A stretch of DNA of 64,000 nt from Phycisphaerales bacterium (lineage in GTDB: Bacteria > Planctomycetota > Phycisphaerae > UBA1845 > Fen-1342): the NCBI GenBank assembly GCA_016710275.1, contig JADJXS010000001.1:2790001-2854000 (forward strand), written 5' to 3'. Positions 29,544 to 38,783 of this stretch are shown one piece after another. Under the pieces are notes generated by a model. It had not been told where the DNA came from. It saw only the letters and a program-made list of their open reading frames with translations, and made no database searches. Numbering within the stretch: the stretch's first letter is position 1; each line of letters starts with the position of its first letter. A program made the position numbers and the translations under genes.

Positions 29544-30920
29544 TCAGGAACCGGCCGGCGGTCCACCCGCGTCGGAATCAGTCGGCGGCCCACCCGCGTC
29601 GGGGCCGGGCGCCTGCCCTCCCCCACCGCGACCCCGGCGGCGCCGACGCAGGCGGCGGGCGCGCTCGCCGCCGTCTGGTCCGGCCTCCGGAGGACGGTTT
29701 GTAGGCTCGGCAGGCCCATCGGCGCCATCTTCAGGGCGGCGCGGTGCCGGCGACGGGGGCTGAATGGGCGGTTGCGGCTGAACCGGTGAATCCGGCGCGC
29801 GACCGGGTCCCGCGGAACGACGGCTGTCCGGGCGCGGCGGGCGGTCCCGGCGCGATCCATCACCGGCCGGGCCGGAACGGCGCTCCGGGCGATCACCCCG
29901 AGGGGAACCCTGCGGCGGCGCATCCGGCAGGTCGTCGATGCGAACCGTGCGCGGCGGCGCTGCGGCGCCGTCCAGCACGTCTTCCAGGGGAATCGCCATC
30001 TCGCGATCATCATCGAGGCGAACCAGCAGCAATTGCGTAAGCACCTGGCGATCGATCACGGTCGCATCGCCGGCGGCGGTGCGGACGCGAGAGCCGTTTC
30101 GCGGCAGCCGGGCGTTGAGCGATTCATAAGCCTCGTGTTCGTAGCGCAGGCAGCAGCGCAGCCGGCCGCAGCGGCCGGAGACCTTCGATGGGTCGAGGGT
30201 GGATTTCTGCAGCTTGGCCATGCGCATGTTGACGGGGCGGAGTTTCTTGAGAAAGGCCTTGCAGCAGCACTCGCGGCCGCAGACCTCGTAATCCGCCACG
30301 AGCCGGGCCTCATCGCGTGCGCCGACCTGCCGCATCTCGATGCGCGTGCGATAGTGGGCGGCCAGGTCGCGGACGAGCGTACGAAAGTCAATGCGCTCCT
30401 CGGATCGGAAGTAGAAGACGATCCGCTCGCCGCCGAAGAGCCGCTCGACCGTGACGATTTTCAGGTCGAGATTCATCTGCATCGCAAGCATGGCGGCGCG
30501 ATCGACGTCTTCGCGGATGGTGGCGTTGAGGTGCGCCTGATCGGCGAGATCCTGCGGGGTGGCTTCGCGCAGGATGCGCCCGGCACGAAGCTCATAAAAT
30601 TCGGGGCCGCTGTAGTCAATGTAACGGCGGATCTGCTCGCGGCTGACGGAGTTGCTGCAACCGTTGCACGTGAGACTGACCTGTTCGCCGATCTCGGTGC
30701 CGCGGTCGGTCTGAATGACGACCTTGCCGCCGCAGCGAAAGACCGTGCCGGGGCGGTAGCTGAATTCGCCGATCCAGTTCATCGCGCCGAAGCGGACCGC
30801 CGTCGTGGGGTAGACTTTTTCGAGGCCGGCGCCGCAGGAGGTGCCGCAGCCGCCTCCCGCGCTTCCGCCGCCGCGCGAGGAATCGTGCTTGTCGTCATCG
30901 CGGATCGGCAGGCTGACCAT
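29544..30920 (-). CDS. PSP1 domain protein (YaaT-like)
   Basis: About 458 residues. The PSP1 C-terminal domain occupies residues about 130-260, with the diagnostic Cys-rich block YEVCGRECCCKAFLKKLRPV and SGRCGRLRCCLRYEHEAYES. Homologues such as YaaT of Bacillus act in RNA processing complexes (Y-complex) and in cell regulation. The first 30 residues are Gly/Cys-rich (GGGCGTSCGAG); the last 130 are Pro/Arg/Gly-rich, basic and probably disordered, with RRLRRRRRGRGGGGQ, compatible with nucleic-acid binding. The ATG at 30920 was preferred over 30983, which would overlap the preceding gene. Confidence 0.85.
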   Translation of the reverse strand: MVSLPIRDDDKHDSSRGGGSAGGGCGTSCGAGLEKVYPTTAVRFGAMNWIGEFSYRPGTVFRCGGKVVIQTDRGTEIGEQVSLTCNGCSNSVSREQIRRYIDYSGPEFYELRAGRILREATPQDLADQAHLNATIREDVDRAAMLAMQMNLDLKIVTVERLFGGERIVFYFRSEERIDFRTLVRDLAAHYRTRIEMRQVGARDEARLVADYEVCGRECCCKAFLKKLRPVNMRMAKLQKSTLDPSKVSGRCGRLRCCLRYEHEAYESLNARLPRNGSRVRTAAGDATVIDRQVLTQLLLVRLDDDREMAIPLEDVLDGAAAPPRTVRIDDLPDAPPQGSPRGDRPERRSGPAGDGSRRDRPPRPDSRRSAGPGRAPDSPVQPQPPIQPPSPAPRRPEDGADGPAEPTNRPPEAGPDGGERARRLRRRRRGRGGGGQAPGPDAGGPPTDSDAGGPPAGS

Positions 30921-30979
30921 GCGGGTTTCCGATGAGGATGCGGGGCGGCTTCCGCGAAGCCACGGGCGGGATTGTCGCC

Positions 30980-33727
30980 TCACTCGGGCACATCGACAAG
31001 CTGCTCCAGCCCTCGATCTCCGCGAATCTCATGGACGCCGGCGCGAATGCGCTGTCCGCGCATGGCCCGGGCCTCGGGGAAAGTATAGCGCCGAACCCGG
31101 GTTTCACCGGGGGGCACTTCCAGAAACTGGGATTCCTGGCGGGCGCGGCGCGGCGCGTCGCAGAAGGCGCCGAAGCTGACCGGCGCGGGGGAGGCGTTCC
31201 GCAGGGATTGATCAATCACAAGCGTGTCGCCATCCCAACTGGTGTGCAGCTCAACGATGATGTCGCGCAGGCCGATCGTCAGCTCCGGGGCGAAACGCAG
31301 CATGGCGGCGCGCGGCGCGCGCAGCTCGACGGTCACGTCGAGCGGCTGCGTGACGGCCGGTTGGCGCGGCGGGATGACCAGATCGAGAGCGCGCTGCAGC
31401 GACTCGCCGGGGGCCAGGCCGAACTCCACGGTGCGCGGCGTCAGCGACCAGTCCGACGGCCCGCGGACGGTGAGCACGCCGTCGACACGCGTATCAAAGT
31501 GATTCGTGAAGCGCAGCATCGGCTGCGTATGGCGCTCATGAGATTCTACGTAGTTCGGTGAGAGCGAAAAACTCGATTGCAGCATCGCAAGCGGGACATC
31601 CACGCCCTCCAGGATGACCGGCATGCGACCGAGTTCGATTCGCGCAAGCCCGTCTGTCTGCGGAATCGTGCGAACCGAACCCCACAGGTCCAGTTGTCGC
31701 ACCTGCGGCCCCAGATAGGCTTCGACGGCCACCGAGCCGTGCCGCCCCCAGGCAACGCCGAAGCCGGGCGTGTCCTCATCGCTGCCGGCGAACAGCACCA
31801 GCACGCCTTCGCCGATGCGCAGAACGCCGGCCGGACGGCCGCTGTTGAGAAAGTGGACCAGCGTGCGCAGTGGGACAAATTCCTCGGCCGGCGTCCAGGC
31901 CGGCGTTCCCCCGATGGATTCGAGCGCGAATGGCGCGGGGATGCAGACGCGCACCGCGTCGGTGGCTCGGGCGATGGTGAGGCGGCGGGCGTACTCCGCG
32001 ATGCGGTCCAGCCGGCGCAGGTTGCGCTCGGCCGGCGGCCTGATTCGCAGCCAGTCTCGCTGCGACGCGGGCGCAAGCAGGAAGTCGAGATGCCGCGCCA
32101 ACGCCGTGCTGGGAAGGCCGTCCGGAACAAGCACGGACCGAATCGCGCCCAGCCCCTCGACCGGCGGATCGAGCGCCGATGCCGGAACGAGCAGGTCGGG
32201 TACGGCGACGTAGCGGCGCAACTGGTCGCGAACCGATGCGATGCGGCCCGGCTCCCAGGCGATGGCAAGCACCTCGTCGGCCTCGACGCCGAGCTGCCAG
32301 CGGTGTACCTGTCCGCCGATCTGGGCCAGAAGCGGCGAAAGTGCGTCGCGCCAGCCAGGCTCGCGTCGAACGTATTCATGCAGACTCAAGGGAGCATCCG
32401 TGCGCAGCGGCGGGCGCAACACGCCGACGGTGTCAATGCGCAGTTCCGCCAGCGTGCGCAGCAGCCGGCCCCAGGCGCGGATCTGCCTCACGCTTTCCAG
32501 TGCGTCGATGTTCTCAATCAGCGGCAGGTGAACCTTCACCTCGCGAAGCGACAGCTCGGTGAGCAGTTGCGAAAGGCCGCCGAGGTCGCCGGACTGCCAC
32601 ATCCCCAGGTCGGCGCTGATCGCCGCGCCCAGCGAATTGCGACGCGGCAACTCGGGAATCACGGCGATGAGAATCTCGCGGCGCAGCACGCGCTCCTCGC
32701 CGACAAAGACCTCCGCGACGGCGCGATACCGGCCGGGCGGCTGGGCGGGAAACGGCACGGAGACGGGCTTCTGGTCGTTGCCGGCGATGACCACACCATG
32801 ACGGGCGCGCTCGCGCCCGTCGGGATCAAGAATCGTGAAGCGCGCCTCGAAGGAGCGCTCGCCCACACCGTTCACCTCGAACCGCAGCCGCGCCGCCGTG
32901 TGGGCGGCGACCATCGCCGAGGGGTCGGGCGGAATGAGCCGGGCGCGCGGCACGCGGATGACGCGGAGGTCGTCAAACCAGGCGGTTGCCTGCACATCCT
33001 CGCGGCGGATGGCATCGGGACTCTGGCGGTCGGACCTTTTCCATCCGGCTGATTGCAGCACCCAGAGCTGGATGCGAATTGCGAAGGCGCCGCGCGCGTC
33101 GGCCGACATCGGAACCTCGACGCGCTGCCACTCATCCGGCGTGTCGGTATCCGCCACCAGCTCGCTGACCCGCTCACTGTCAGGAACCCGCTCGCCGAAG
33201 CGGTCCACGACGTAAGCGGCCAGCATGGCGCGTGCATGGCTCAGGCCGCGGCAGCGGACAAAGCCGGAGATCAGGTAGTCGGCCTGTGGCTCGATGATCA
33301 GGTCATGGTGGGCGTACTCGTAGGCAACGTTGGCGCCGACGCCGTGGATGTCCAGCCGGAACGAAGGCGGCGCCGTTCGCCCGACTTCCTCGTCAAATCG
33401 GCCGCGACAGTGCCCGGGCAGCCCCCGGCCGGAGAGCTGCGACCAGCGCATGGGCGTGTCTTCGTAATTGCCCTGCGAGCGCTCATCAAAGTCAAAGAGC
33501 TTGAGCTGCGTGGCGCGCGGCGCTTCAGCGGCAGCGGCCAGAATCTGGTCGGAGGTGTTTCGGCTGAGCTGCGCCGATGCCTGGGCGACAAGCGTCACCG
33601 CAGCCAGAATCAGGCAGGAGCGGGCGATGCGGATAAACGGCGCGCGCCGCGCCCGTGGGACGCGCGAATGCCGTGGGCACCCGGCGCGCGCCATCCGTCG
33701 CCCCGCGTTCATCGCGATCCGGCCCAT
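30980..33727 (-). CDS. Large secreted protein with beta-sandwich domains, function unknown
   Basis: 915 residues. A basic start and hydrophobic segment (SCLILAAVTLVAQASAQ) form a signal peptide with an Ala-Gln cleavage site. Residues about 60-240 resemble a carbohydrate-binding beta-sandwich (FRLDIHGVGANVAYEYAHHD). The middle (about 350-600) alternates strand and helix like a TIM barrel (VKVHLPLIENIDALESVRQI, TLAELRIDTVGVLRPPLRTD), and the end is beta-rich. It may be a glycoside-hydrolase-like protein, but no catalytic pair can be named. It lies 60 bp before the PSP1 gene on the same strand, so it may head that operon. An alternative ATG is at 33712. Confidence 0.72.
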   Translation of the reverse strand: MGRIAMNAGRRMARAGCPRHSRVPRARRAPFIRIARSCLILAAVTLVAQASAQLSRNTSDQILAAAAEAPRATQLKLFDFDERSQGNYEDTPMRWSQLSGRGLPGHCRGRFDEEVGRTAPPSFRLDIHGVGANVAYEYAHHDLIIEPQADYLISGFVRCRGLSHARAMLAAYVVDRFGERVPDSERVSELVADTDTPDEWQRVEVPMSADARGAFAIRIQLWVLQSAGWKRSDRQSPDAIRREDVQATAWFDDLRVIRVPRARLIPPDPSAMVAAHTAARLRFEVNGVGERSFEARFTILDPDGRERARHGVVIAGNDQKPVSVPFPAQPPGRYRAVAEVFVGEERVLRREILIAVIPELPRRNSLGAAISADLGMWQSGDLGGLSQLLTELSLREVKVHLPLIENIDALESVRQIRAWGRLLRTLAELRIDTVGVLRPPLRTDAPLSLHEYVRREPGWRDALSPLLAQIGGQVHRWQLGVEADEVLAIAWEPGRIASVRDQLRRYVAVPDLLVPASALDPPVEGLGAIRSVLVPDGLPSTALARHLDFLLAPASQRDWLRIRPPAERNLRRLDRIAEYARRLTIARATDAVRVCIPAPFALESIGGTPAWTPAEEFVPLRTLVHFLNSGRPAGVLRIGEGVLVLFAGSDEDTPGFGVAWGRHGSVAVEAYLGPQVRQLDLWGSVRTIPQTDGLARIELGRMPVILEGVDVPLAMLQSSFSLSPNYVESHERHTQPMLRFTNHFDTRVDGVLTVRGPSDWSLTPRTVEFGLAPGESLQRALDLVIPPRQPAVTQPLDVTVELRAPRAAMLRFAPELTIGLRDIIVELHTSWDGDTLVIDQSLRNASPAPVSFGAFCDAPRRARQESQFLEVPPGETRVRRYTFPEARAMRGQRIRAGVHEIRGDRGLEQLVDVPE

Positions 33728-33842
33728 TCCCTATCCCTATCGGTCAGGCCGGTCCGCATCGTGCCGCACAAGGGTGCGCGGCCGCGGGTTCTCCATGTCA
33801 ATCGGCCGGATATCCGCACGGGCGCATTTCCCGCGCATCCGC

Positions 33843-34823
33843 TCAGGCGGCGCCAAGCGCTTCCTGCAGCGCCGCCGCAAGCGTGGGCGAGCGGAACTGG
33901 AACCCGCTTTCCAGCAGCACAGCCGGAACCACCCGTGCCCCGGAGAGCAGCAGCGCGTCGGCCATTTCGCCCAACAGCAGCCGCAAGGCGAAGCCGGGCA
34001 CCGGGAGGATCGCGGGACGCCGGAGCAACCGCGCGAGCGTTCGGGTGAACTCCGAATTGGAGACCGGCTCCGGGCCGGTCAAATTCACCGCTCCGCGAAT
34101 TTCAGGATGATCCAACGTGTGGAGCATGGCGCGGACCACGTCCGGCAGGCCGATCCAACTCATGTACTGCGTGCCGGCGCCCAGACGGCCCGCCACGCCG
34201 AAGCGAAACGGCGTCAGCATGCTGCGCAGCGCCCCACCACGATGCGAGAGCACAATCCCGATGCGGGCACAGACCACGCGCGTCGCCGGCGCCGCCCGCA
34301 GCGCCGCGGCTTCCCACGCCTTGCAGAGATCCGGCAGAAACCCCGTTCCCGCAGGGCTGCTCTCCTCCAGCCGTTCGTCGCCCCGATCGCCGTAGTATCC
34401 GATCGCCGATGCACAGAGGAACGTCGGCGGCGGTCGCGACAGGCGGCCGATCGTATCGGCCAGGAGCACCGTGCTGCGAAGACGGCTGTCAACGAGTTGC
34501 CGCTTGCGCTGCGGAGTCCAGCGTCCCGCCGCGATGCTCTCGCCGCCCAGATGAATGACCGCGGCCGCGCCGTCGAGCCGCTCGGCGTGAATCTGGCCGG
34601 TCTCGGGCTGCCAGGCGATCTCATCCGCCGTTTCAGCCGGCCGACGGACCAGTACCTGAACCTCCGCCCCGCGCGTTCGCAGCGCGTCGGCCAAGGCCCG
34701 GCCGATCAGGCCGGATGCGCCGGCCAGAATGACGCGCGTGACGGTGTTCGACGGATGAGGCGGCGGGCGTGATTCGGCGTCAGGATGCGGCACGAAGCGC
34801 TCCACGGAGACAATTGGGGGCAT
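33843..34823 (-). CDS. TIGR01777-family NAD-dependent epimerase (SDR39U1-like)
   Basis: About 326 residues. Extended short-chain dehydrogenase with the nucleotide-binding RVILAGASGLIGRALADALR, then VIHLGGESIAAGRWTPQRKR and FLCASAIGYYGDRGDERLEE, hallmarks of this subfamily. The substrate is not known; Escherichia coli YfcH belongs here. The C-terminal DUF1731 region ends SPTLAAALQEALGAA. The frame is open 400 codons further upstream on this strand, but that is the antisense of the divergent dehydrogenase gene. The ATG at 34823 gives a short 27-residue leader before the Rossmann fold; no good ribosome site is seen, so the start is uncertain. Confidence 0.9.
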   Translation of the reverse strand: MPPIVSVERFVPHPDAESRPPPHPSNTVTRVILAGASGLIGRALADALRTRGAEVQVLVRRPAETADEIAWQPETGQIHAERLDGAAAVIHLGGESIAAGRWTPQRKRQLVDSRLRSTVLLADTIGRLSRPPPTFLCASAIGYYGDRGDERLEESSPAGTGFLPDLCKAWEAAALRAAPATRVVCARIGIVLSHRGGALRSMLTPFRFGVAGRLGAGTQYMSWIGLPDVVRAMLHTLDHPEIRGAVNLTGPEPVSNSEFTRTLARLLRRPAILPVPGFALRLLLGEMADALLLSGARVVPAVLLESGFQFRSPTLAAALQEALGAA

Positions 34824-34973
34824 TGGACGACATTGGAGGATATGCCGGTATTGGCGGGCCGGGAATCCGGTGCGACGGCCGGCCGACGCGGGCGCCGCCG
34901 TCGCTCGGTTACACTCCCCGGTGCGCTGAGCGGCGTCCGGACCCCGATGAGGGGCAGATTGAGGAGGCGCTGC

Positions 34974-35894
34974 GTGTCGGAACGACGGATCGGGTTCATT
35001 GGAACCGGAATCATGGGCGCCCCACTGGTGGGGCACTTGTTGCGCGGCGGCTGCCGCGTCACGGTGCATTCGCGCACGCGCGCAAAGGCGGAGCCGCTGC
35101 TGGTGCAGGGGGCGACCTGGGCGGATACCCCCGCCGGTGCGGCCGCTGAAATCGACGTGCTGTTCGTAATGGTGACGGACACGCCGGACGTGGAGCAGGT
35201 GCTGTTCGGGGAAAATGGGGCGGCCGCGGTTCTGCCGCGCGGAACGGTCGTCGTGGATCTCAGCACAATCAGCCCGTCTGGAACCAGGAGCATCGCCGCA
35301 CGGCTGGCCGAACAGGGCGTGGATTTTCTCGACGCGCCGGTCACGGGCGGAGACGTCGGTGCGCGAAATGCGACATTGACGATCCTGGTTGGCGGTCGCG
35401 CTGAGGCGTTTGACCGCGTGCGGCCGTTGCTGGAGCAACTTGGGCGGCGCATTGTGCACGTGGGGCCGAGCGGCGCCGGCCAGGCGCTCAAGGCGTGCAA
35501 CCAGGTGCTCTGCGCGGTGAACCTGATGGGCGTTTGCGAAGCCCTGCTGCTGGCGCGCTCCGCGGGCATCGCGCCCGAGGTTCTGATCGACGCACTGAGC
35601 GCGGGCGCCGGCGGCTCGTGGGCGCTGGCGAATTACGGGCCGCGGATGGCGGCCGGCGACATGGCCCCCGGATTCATGGTGAAGCTGCAACAGAAAGATC
35701 TGCGAATCGTGCAGGAGGCGGGACAGGCGGCGGGCGTCGTGATGCCGGCGACCGCCCTGGCACAGCAGATGTTCCGGTCGGTTGAAGCGCGGCCCGGCGG
35801 AGGCGAACTCGGAACGCAGGCGATGATCACGGCGTACCGGCACTTGTGCGGGAATGGCGATGAGCAGCCCACGCGCCCGAGCCACCGCACATGA
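34974..35894 (+). CDS. Beta-hydroxyacid dehydrogenase (3-hydroxyisobutyrate/tartronate semialdehyde type)
   Basis: About 306 residues, the normal family length. The GTG at 34974 has GAGGAG 7 nt upstream and is followed at once by the NAD(P)-binding RIGFIGTGIMGAPLVGHLLR. Further signatures are VVDLSTISPSGTRSIAARLA, FLDAPVTGGDVGARNATLTI (substrate-binding DAPVSGG-like), and the catalytic Lys region GQALKACNQVLCAVNLMGVC. It oxidises or reduces a small beta-hydroxy acid; the exact substrate cannot be read. First gene of a three-gene operon, its stop overlapping the next ATG. Confidence 0.92.
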   Translation: MSERRIGFIGTGIMGAPLVGHLLRGGCRVTVHSRTRAKAEPLLVQGATWADTPAGAAAEIDVLFVMVTDTPDVEQVLFGENGAAAVLPRGTVVVDLSTISPSGTRSIAARLAEQGVDFLDAPVTGGDVGARNATLTILVGGRAEAFDRVRPLLEQLGRRIVHVGPSGAGQALKACNQVLCAVNLMGVCEALLLARSAGIAPEVLIDALSAGAGGSWALANYGPRMAAGDMAPGFMVKLQQKDLRIVQEAGQAAGVVMPATALAQQMFRSVEARPGGGELGTQAMITAYRHLCGNGDEQPTRPSHRT

Positions 35895-36943
35895 GCGACC
35901 CGCGTGAAGAAGTGGCGGCGAGGCTGCGCGAGCTGCGCCGCAGACATTTCGGAGCGCGGGGCAAGTCGCAGCTTGCAGAGCGGCTCGGAATCCCGCTGCG
36001 CGAATACGAAGCGCTCGAAAAGGGGCAATCGGCGGACGCCAACCTGCTGATTCGGGCCTGCGCATTGACGGGCGAAGACCTGCAATGGCTGCTCACCGGA
36101 GTTGCCGCGCGCGGCGCGGTCGTGGTGACCGGTGCGCGGGAGCGGCATCGCGTCCTGCTGGCGCGAGTCGCCCAACTTGTGGACTCGCGCCCGCAACTGG
36201 CCGGCGCGATCGAGGCCTTCCTCTCCCTGCTCGAGGAATCCCAGTCCCGATTCCCGCAACGGGCATTGCCCTCCACGGGCAAGCAGGGCGGCGATGCGCA
36301 CGAATCTGCCGACGCGAAGCCCGCAGCACGAATTCCGATCTTCGATCCCCATCAACTTCCGGAGGCACTACCCCTGAACACCCCCCTGCTGCCGGTCCCC
36401 ACCGCGTCCGGCGGCCGCGGACGTTCCGTGACGCGAGTCGCCCCCGCCGCAAGCGGACGAACGCCCCGTTCGCGACCGCGGGCCGCGCGGGGATCGCCCG
36501 GCCTGCTCAGCGCGGCCAGTGCCGACTCGGTACATCAAGCGCGCCCCGCGCGGGTCTACTCGCTCGACGGACCCGCCCAGTCCATCTGCAGCGCGTTGAT
36601 TCACGAGCCGGCCGCGGAATACGAGTGCGCGGGGTTCCTGGAGTGCCCGCGGATCGGCGAGTTGATGCCGACTGCATTCGGCGTCCGGATCACGACGGAT
36701 GACATGCGGCCGCTGCTGCTGCCGGGCGACGTGGCGGTCGCAGCGCCGGGAATCGCACCCGAGCTGGGGGCCGCGGCACTGTGCAGAATGGCCGACGGCG
36801 AAGCGCGCTGTCGCATCTGGCTGGGCCGAGCGGATGGGAGCGTGTACATGGGCTGTGCGGCCGACGGCCGGAGCGAATCCGCCGAGGAAGCATCGATGTG
36901 TTGGGCAGTGAGTGTCCTCTTTCGCGTGACGGCCGCCGCATGA
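35891..36943 (+). CDS. Regulator with HTH and catalytically altered S24/LexA-like domain
   Basis: 350 residues. The N-terminal helix-turn-helix of the Cro/CI type (GKSQLAERLGIPLREYEALE) suggests DNA binding. A long Pro/Ser/Arg-rich linker of about 90 residues joins it to a C-terminal S24-like fold: VRITTDDMRPLLLPGDVAVA corresponds to the VxGxSMxPxxxxGD motif of LexA and CI repressors. The catalytic Ser position carries Asp (TDDM), so autocleavage is unlikely. It overlaps both neighbours by ATGA, placing it between a dehydrogenase and aroA; it may sense a metabolite or regulate the operon, which is inference. Confidence 0.78.
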   Translation: MSDPREEVAARLRELRRRHFGARGKSQLAERLGIPLREYEALEKGQSADANLLIRACALTGEDLQWLLTGVAARGAVVVTGARERHRVLLARVAQLVDSRPQLAGAIEAFLSLLEESQSRFPQRALPSTGKQGGDAHESADAKPAARIPIFDPHQLPEALPLNTPLLPVPTASGGRGRSVTRVAPAASGRTPRSRPRAARGSPGLLSAASADSVHQARPARVYSLDGPAQSICSALIHEPAAEYECAGFLECPRIGELMPTAFGVRITTDDMRPLLLPGDVAVAAPGIAPELGAAALCRMADGEARCRIWLGRADGSVYMGCAADGRSESAEEASMCWAVSVLFRVTAAA

Positions 36944-38292
36944 CGCATTCCACGATTCATCCGGACTCGCTCGGGGATCTGGCCACGCCGCCTGATGCCC
37001 CATTCGTTCGACTCCGGGCGAACCGGCCGCTGCACGGCGTGGTGCGGCCGCCAGGCTCCAAGAGCTATACGAATCGCCTCCTGGTCTGCGCGCTCGCCGA
37101 TGGTGAGAGTACGCTGAGCGGCGCAGCGCTCTGCGACGACACCGACCGCATGGTCCTCGGATTGCGATCTCTGGGGATTGACGCCCGGCTGGACGCGCCC
37201 ACGCGCAGCATCCGGGTCGCCGGCTGCGGCGGCTTTCCGCCGCAACAGGACTGCGAGCTGGACGCCGGCGACGCCGGAACCGCGATGCGCTTCCTGACGG
37301 CGCTGGCCTGCCTGGGGCACGGTGCGCGGCGGCTGGACGGCAGTACCAGAATGCGCGAACGGCCGATCGGGGCGCTGGTCGAGGGGCTGCGGGCATTGGG
37401 CGCCCGCGTGGTGTATGAGACGGCCGATGGATTCGTGCCGATTTCAGTCGCGGCGGAGGGGCTGACCGGCGGGCTGGTGGAGTTCGATCGGCCGATATCG
37501 AGCCAGTTCATCAGCGCGTTGCTGATGGTCGCGCCGTACGCGGCGGGCGATGTGTTTGTGCGAATCGGGGGCGAGTCGCCGAGCCGGCCCTATCTGGACA
37601 TGACGCTCGGCGTCATGAGAGACGCGGGGGTGGAGGTGCTGGCCGATCCGCCGTTGACGCGGTTCGTGATCGCGGCTTCGCAGCGCTACCGCGCGGGCGA
37701 GTATGCCGTGGAGCCGGACGCCAGCGGCGCTGCGTATCTCTGGGCTTTGGCGGCGGTAAGCGGCGGGTGCGTGCGCGTGGAGGGGTTGACCCTCGCCAGT
37801 CGGCAGGGCGACGTGCGCTTCGTCGAGATGTTGGGCCGGATGGGGTGCATTGTTCGAGAGGACGCAACGGGGGTGGAGGTCCGTGGCCCGGCCGATCAGC
37901 GCCTGCGCGGCGTGGACGTTGATCTCAACGACATGCCGGATGCGGCCCCGACACTGGCGACGGCGGCACTGTTCGCGGCGGGGCCGACGGTGATTCGCAA
38001 TGTCGCGAATCTGCGGGTGAAGGAGAGTGATCGAATCGCGGCTCTGGCTGAGGAATTGCGTCGGCTGGGGGCCGGGGTGGACGTCCGCGAAGATGGGCTG
38101 CGGATTGAGCCGCCGGCGAGACTGACGCCGGCCCGGATTCGGACTTATCGCGATCACCGGATGGCGATGAGCTTCTCTCTTGTGAGTTGCGGGACAGAGG
38201 TCGAGATCGAGGATCCGGGTTGTGTGTCGAAGAGCTTTCCGGAGTTCTGGGGATTCGCCCGCGCACTGGGGATGGACATCAGCGCGGGATGA
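36940..38292 (+). CDS. aroA: 3-phosphoshikimate 1-carboxyvinyltransferase (EPSP synthase)
   Basis: 450 residues. Sixth step of the shikimate pathway: transfers the enolpyruvyl group from PEP to shikimate-3-phosphate. Motifs are PPGSKSYTNRLLVCALADGE, DAGDAGTAMRFLTALACLGH, TRMRERPIGALVEGLRALGA, the catalytic Asp in NDMPDAAPTLATAALFA, and LRVKESDRIAALAEELRRLG with TYRDHRMAMSFSLV. The ATG at 36940 overlaps the stop of the HTH/S24-like gene (ATGA), so it is translationally coupled as the last gene of the operon. A terminator-like hairpin follows 116 bp downstream. Confidence 0.96.
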   Translation: MTHSTIHPDSLGDLATPPDAPFVRLRANRPLHGVVRPPGSKSYTNRLLVCALADGESTLSGAALCDDTDRMVLGLRSLGIDARLDAPTRSIRVAGCGGFPPQQDCELDAGDAGTAMRFLTALACLGHGARRLDGSTRMRERPIGALVEGLRALGARVVYETADGFVPISVAAEGLTGGLVEFDRPISSQFISALLMVAPYAAGDVFVRIGGESPSRPYLDMTLGVMRDAGVEVLADPPLTRFVIAASQRYRAGEYAVEPDASGAAYLWALAAVSGGCVRVEGLTLASRQGDVRFVEMLGRMGCIVREDATGVEVRGPADQRLRGVDVDLNDMPDAAPTLATAALFAAGPTVIRNVANLRVKESDRIAALAEELRRLGAGVDVREDGLRIEPPARLTPARIRTYRDHRMAMSFSLVSCGTEVEIEDPGCVSKSFPEFWGFARALGMDISAG

Positions 38293-38407
38293 GCGAGTGC
38301 GACCCGACCTCGCCGCCCGCGTGGTGCGGGCCGGATGTGGATAGCTCGCCTTGGCGGGTCGCATCATTTCGATACGACCGTTCAAGTAGAGGGGAACGCA
38401 CTCTCCT

Positions 38408-38444
38408 CGAAAAATAGTCTCGCGCGACAGGAGAGACTTTTTCG
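38408..38444. terminator. Bidirectional rho-independent-type terminator
   Basis: An inverted repeat CGAAAAA(TA)GTCTC ... GAGACTTTTTCG with a loop of about 11 nt. The 3' arm ends in a T-run on both strands, so it can stop transcription of aroA on the plus strand and of the RHS array on the minus strand. The gap 38293-38783 has no supported gene. Confidence 0.65.
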
Positions 38445-38465
38445 ATTCCGTTTCCCTCCACCGAA

Positions 38466-38516
38466 CCGAACCCCTTAGGTTCGGCTCCCTTGAGCGAAAC
38501 GAACCATAAGGGTTCG
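38466..38516. repeat. Two related small hairpins
   Basis: CCGAACC-CCTTA-GGTTCGG (38466-38484) and CGAACC-ATAAG-GGTTCG (38500-38516): two adjacent perfect stems of 7 and 6 bp with 5-nt loops whose loop sequences (CCTTA, ATAAG) are themselves partly complementary. Purpose unknown; no T-run follows. Confidence 0.6.
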
Positions 38517-38783
38517 TGTCGGAGGAGCAGGCCGCACATCGAAACCCGCCCGCCGGGGGTTATGACGCGCGGCAGGCCGACGGGGATCGATGGGCCGGCC
38601 TCGGCGGCTTGCTCCACTATTTCTATCGCTACGCAGCCTGAATCTCCGTCGCGCAAGTCTCAATCGTTGACTGATCCCGCCCAGCGGACCATGCTGCCGT
38701 TGCGCGCACGCGGCTCAATTTGGGCGGGGAGCGCGCCCATATTTTGGAACAACGCTCTTCGGGCCTGCGCGACCTGGACGACT

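Noticed and set aside
33843..36065. 740-codon reading of the epimerase gene
   Set aside because: The first 400 codons are antisense of the divergent dehydrogenase; domain homology starts after the ATG at 34823.
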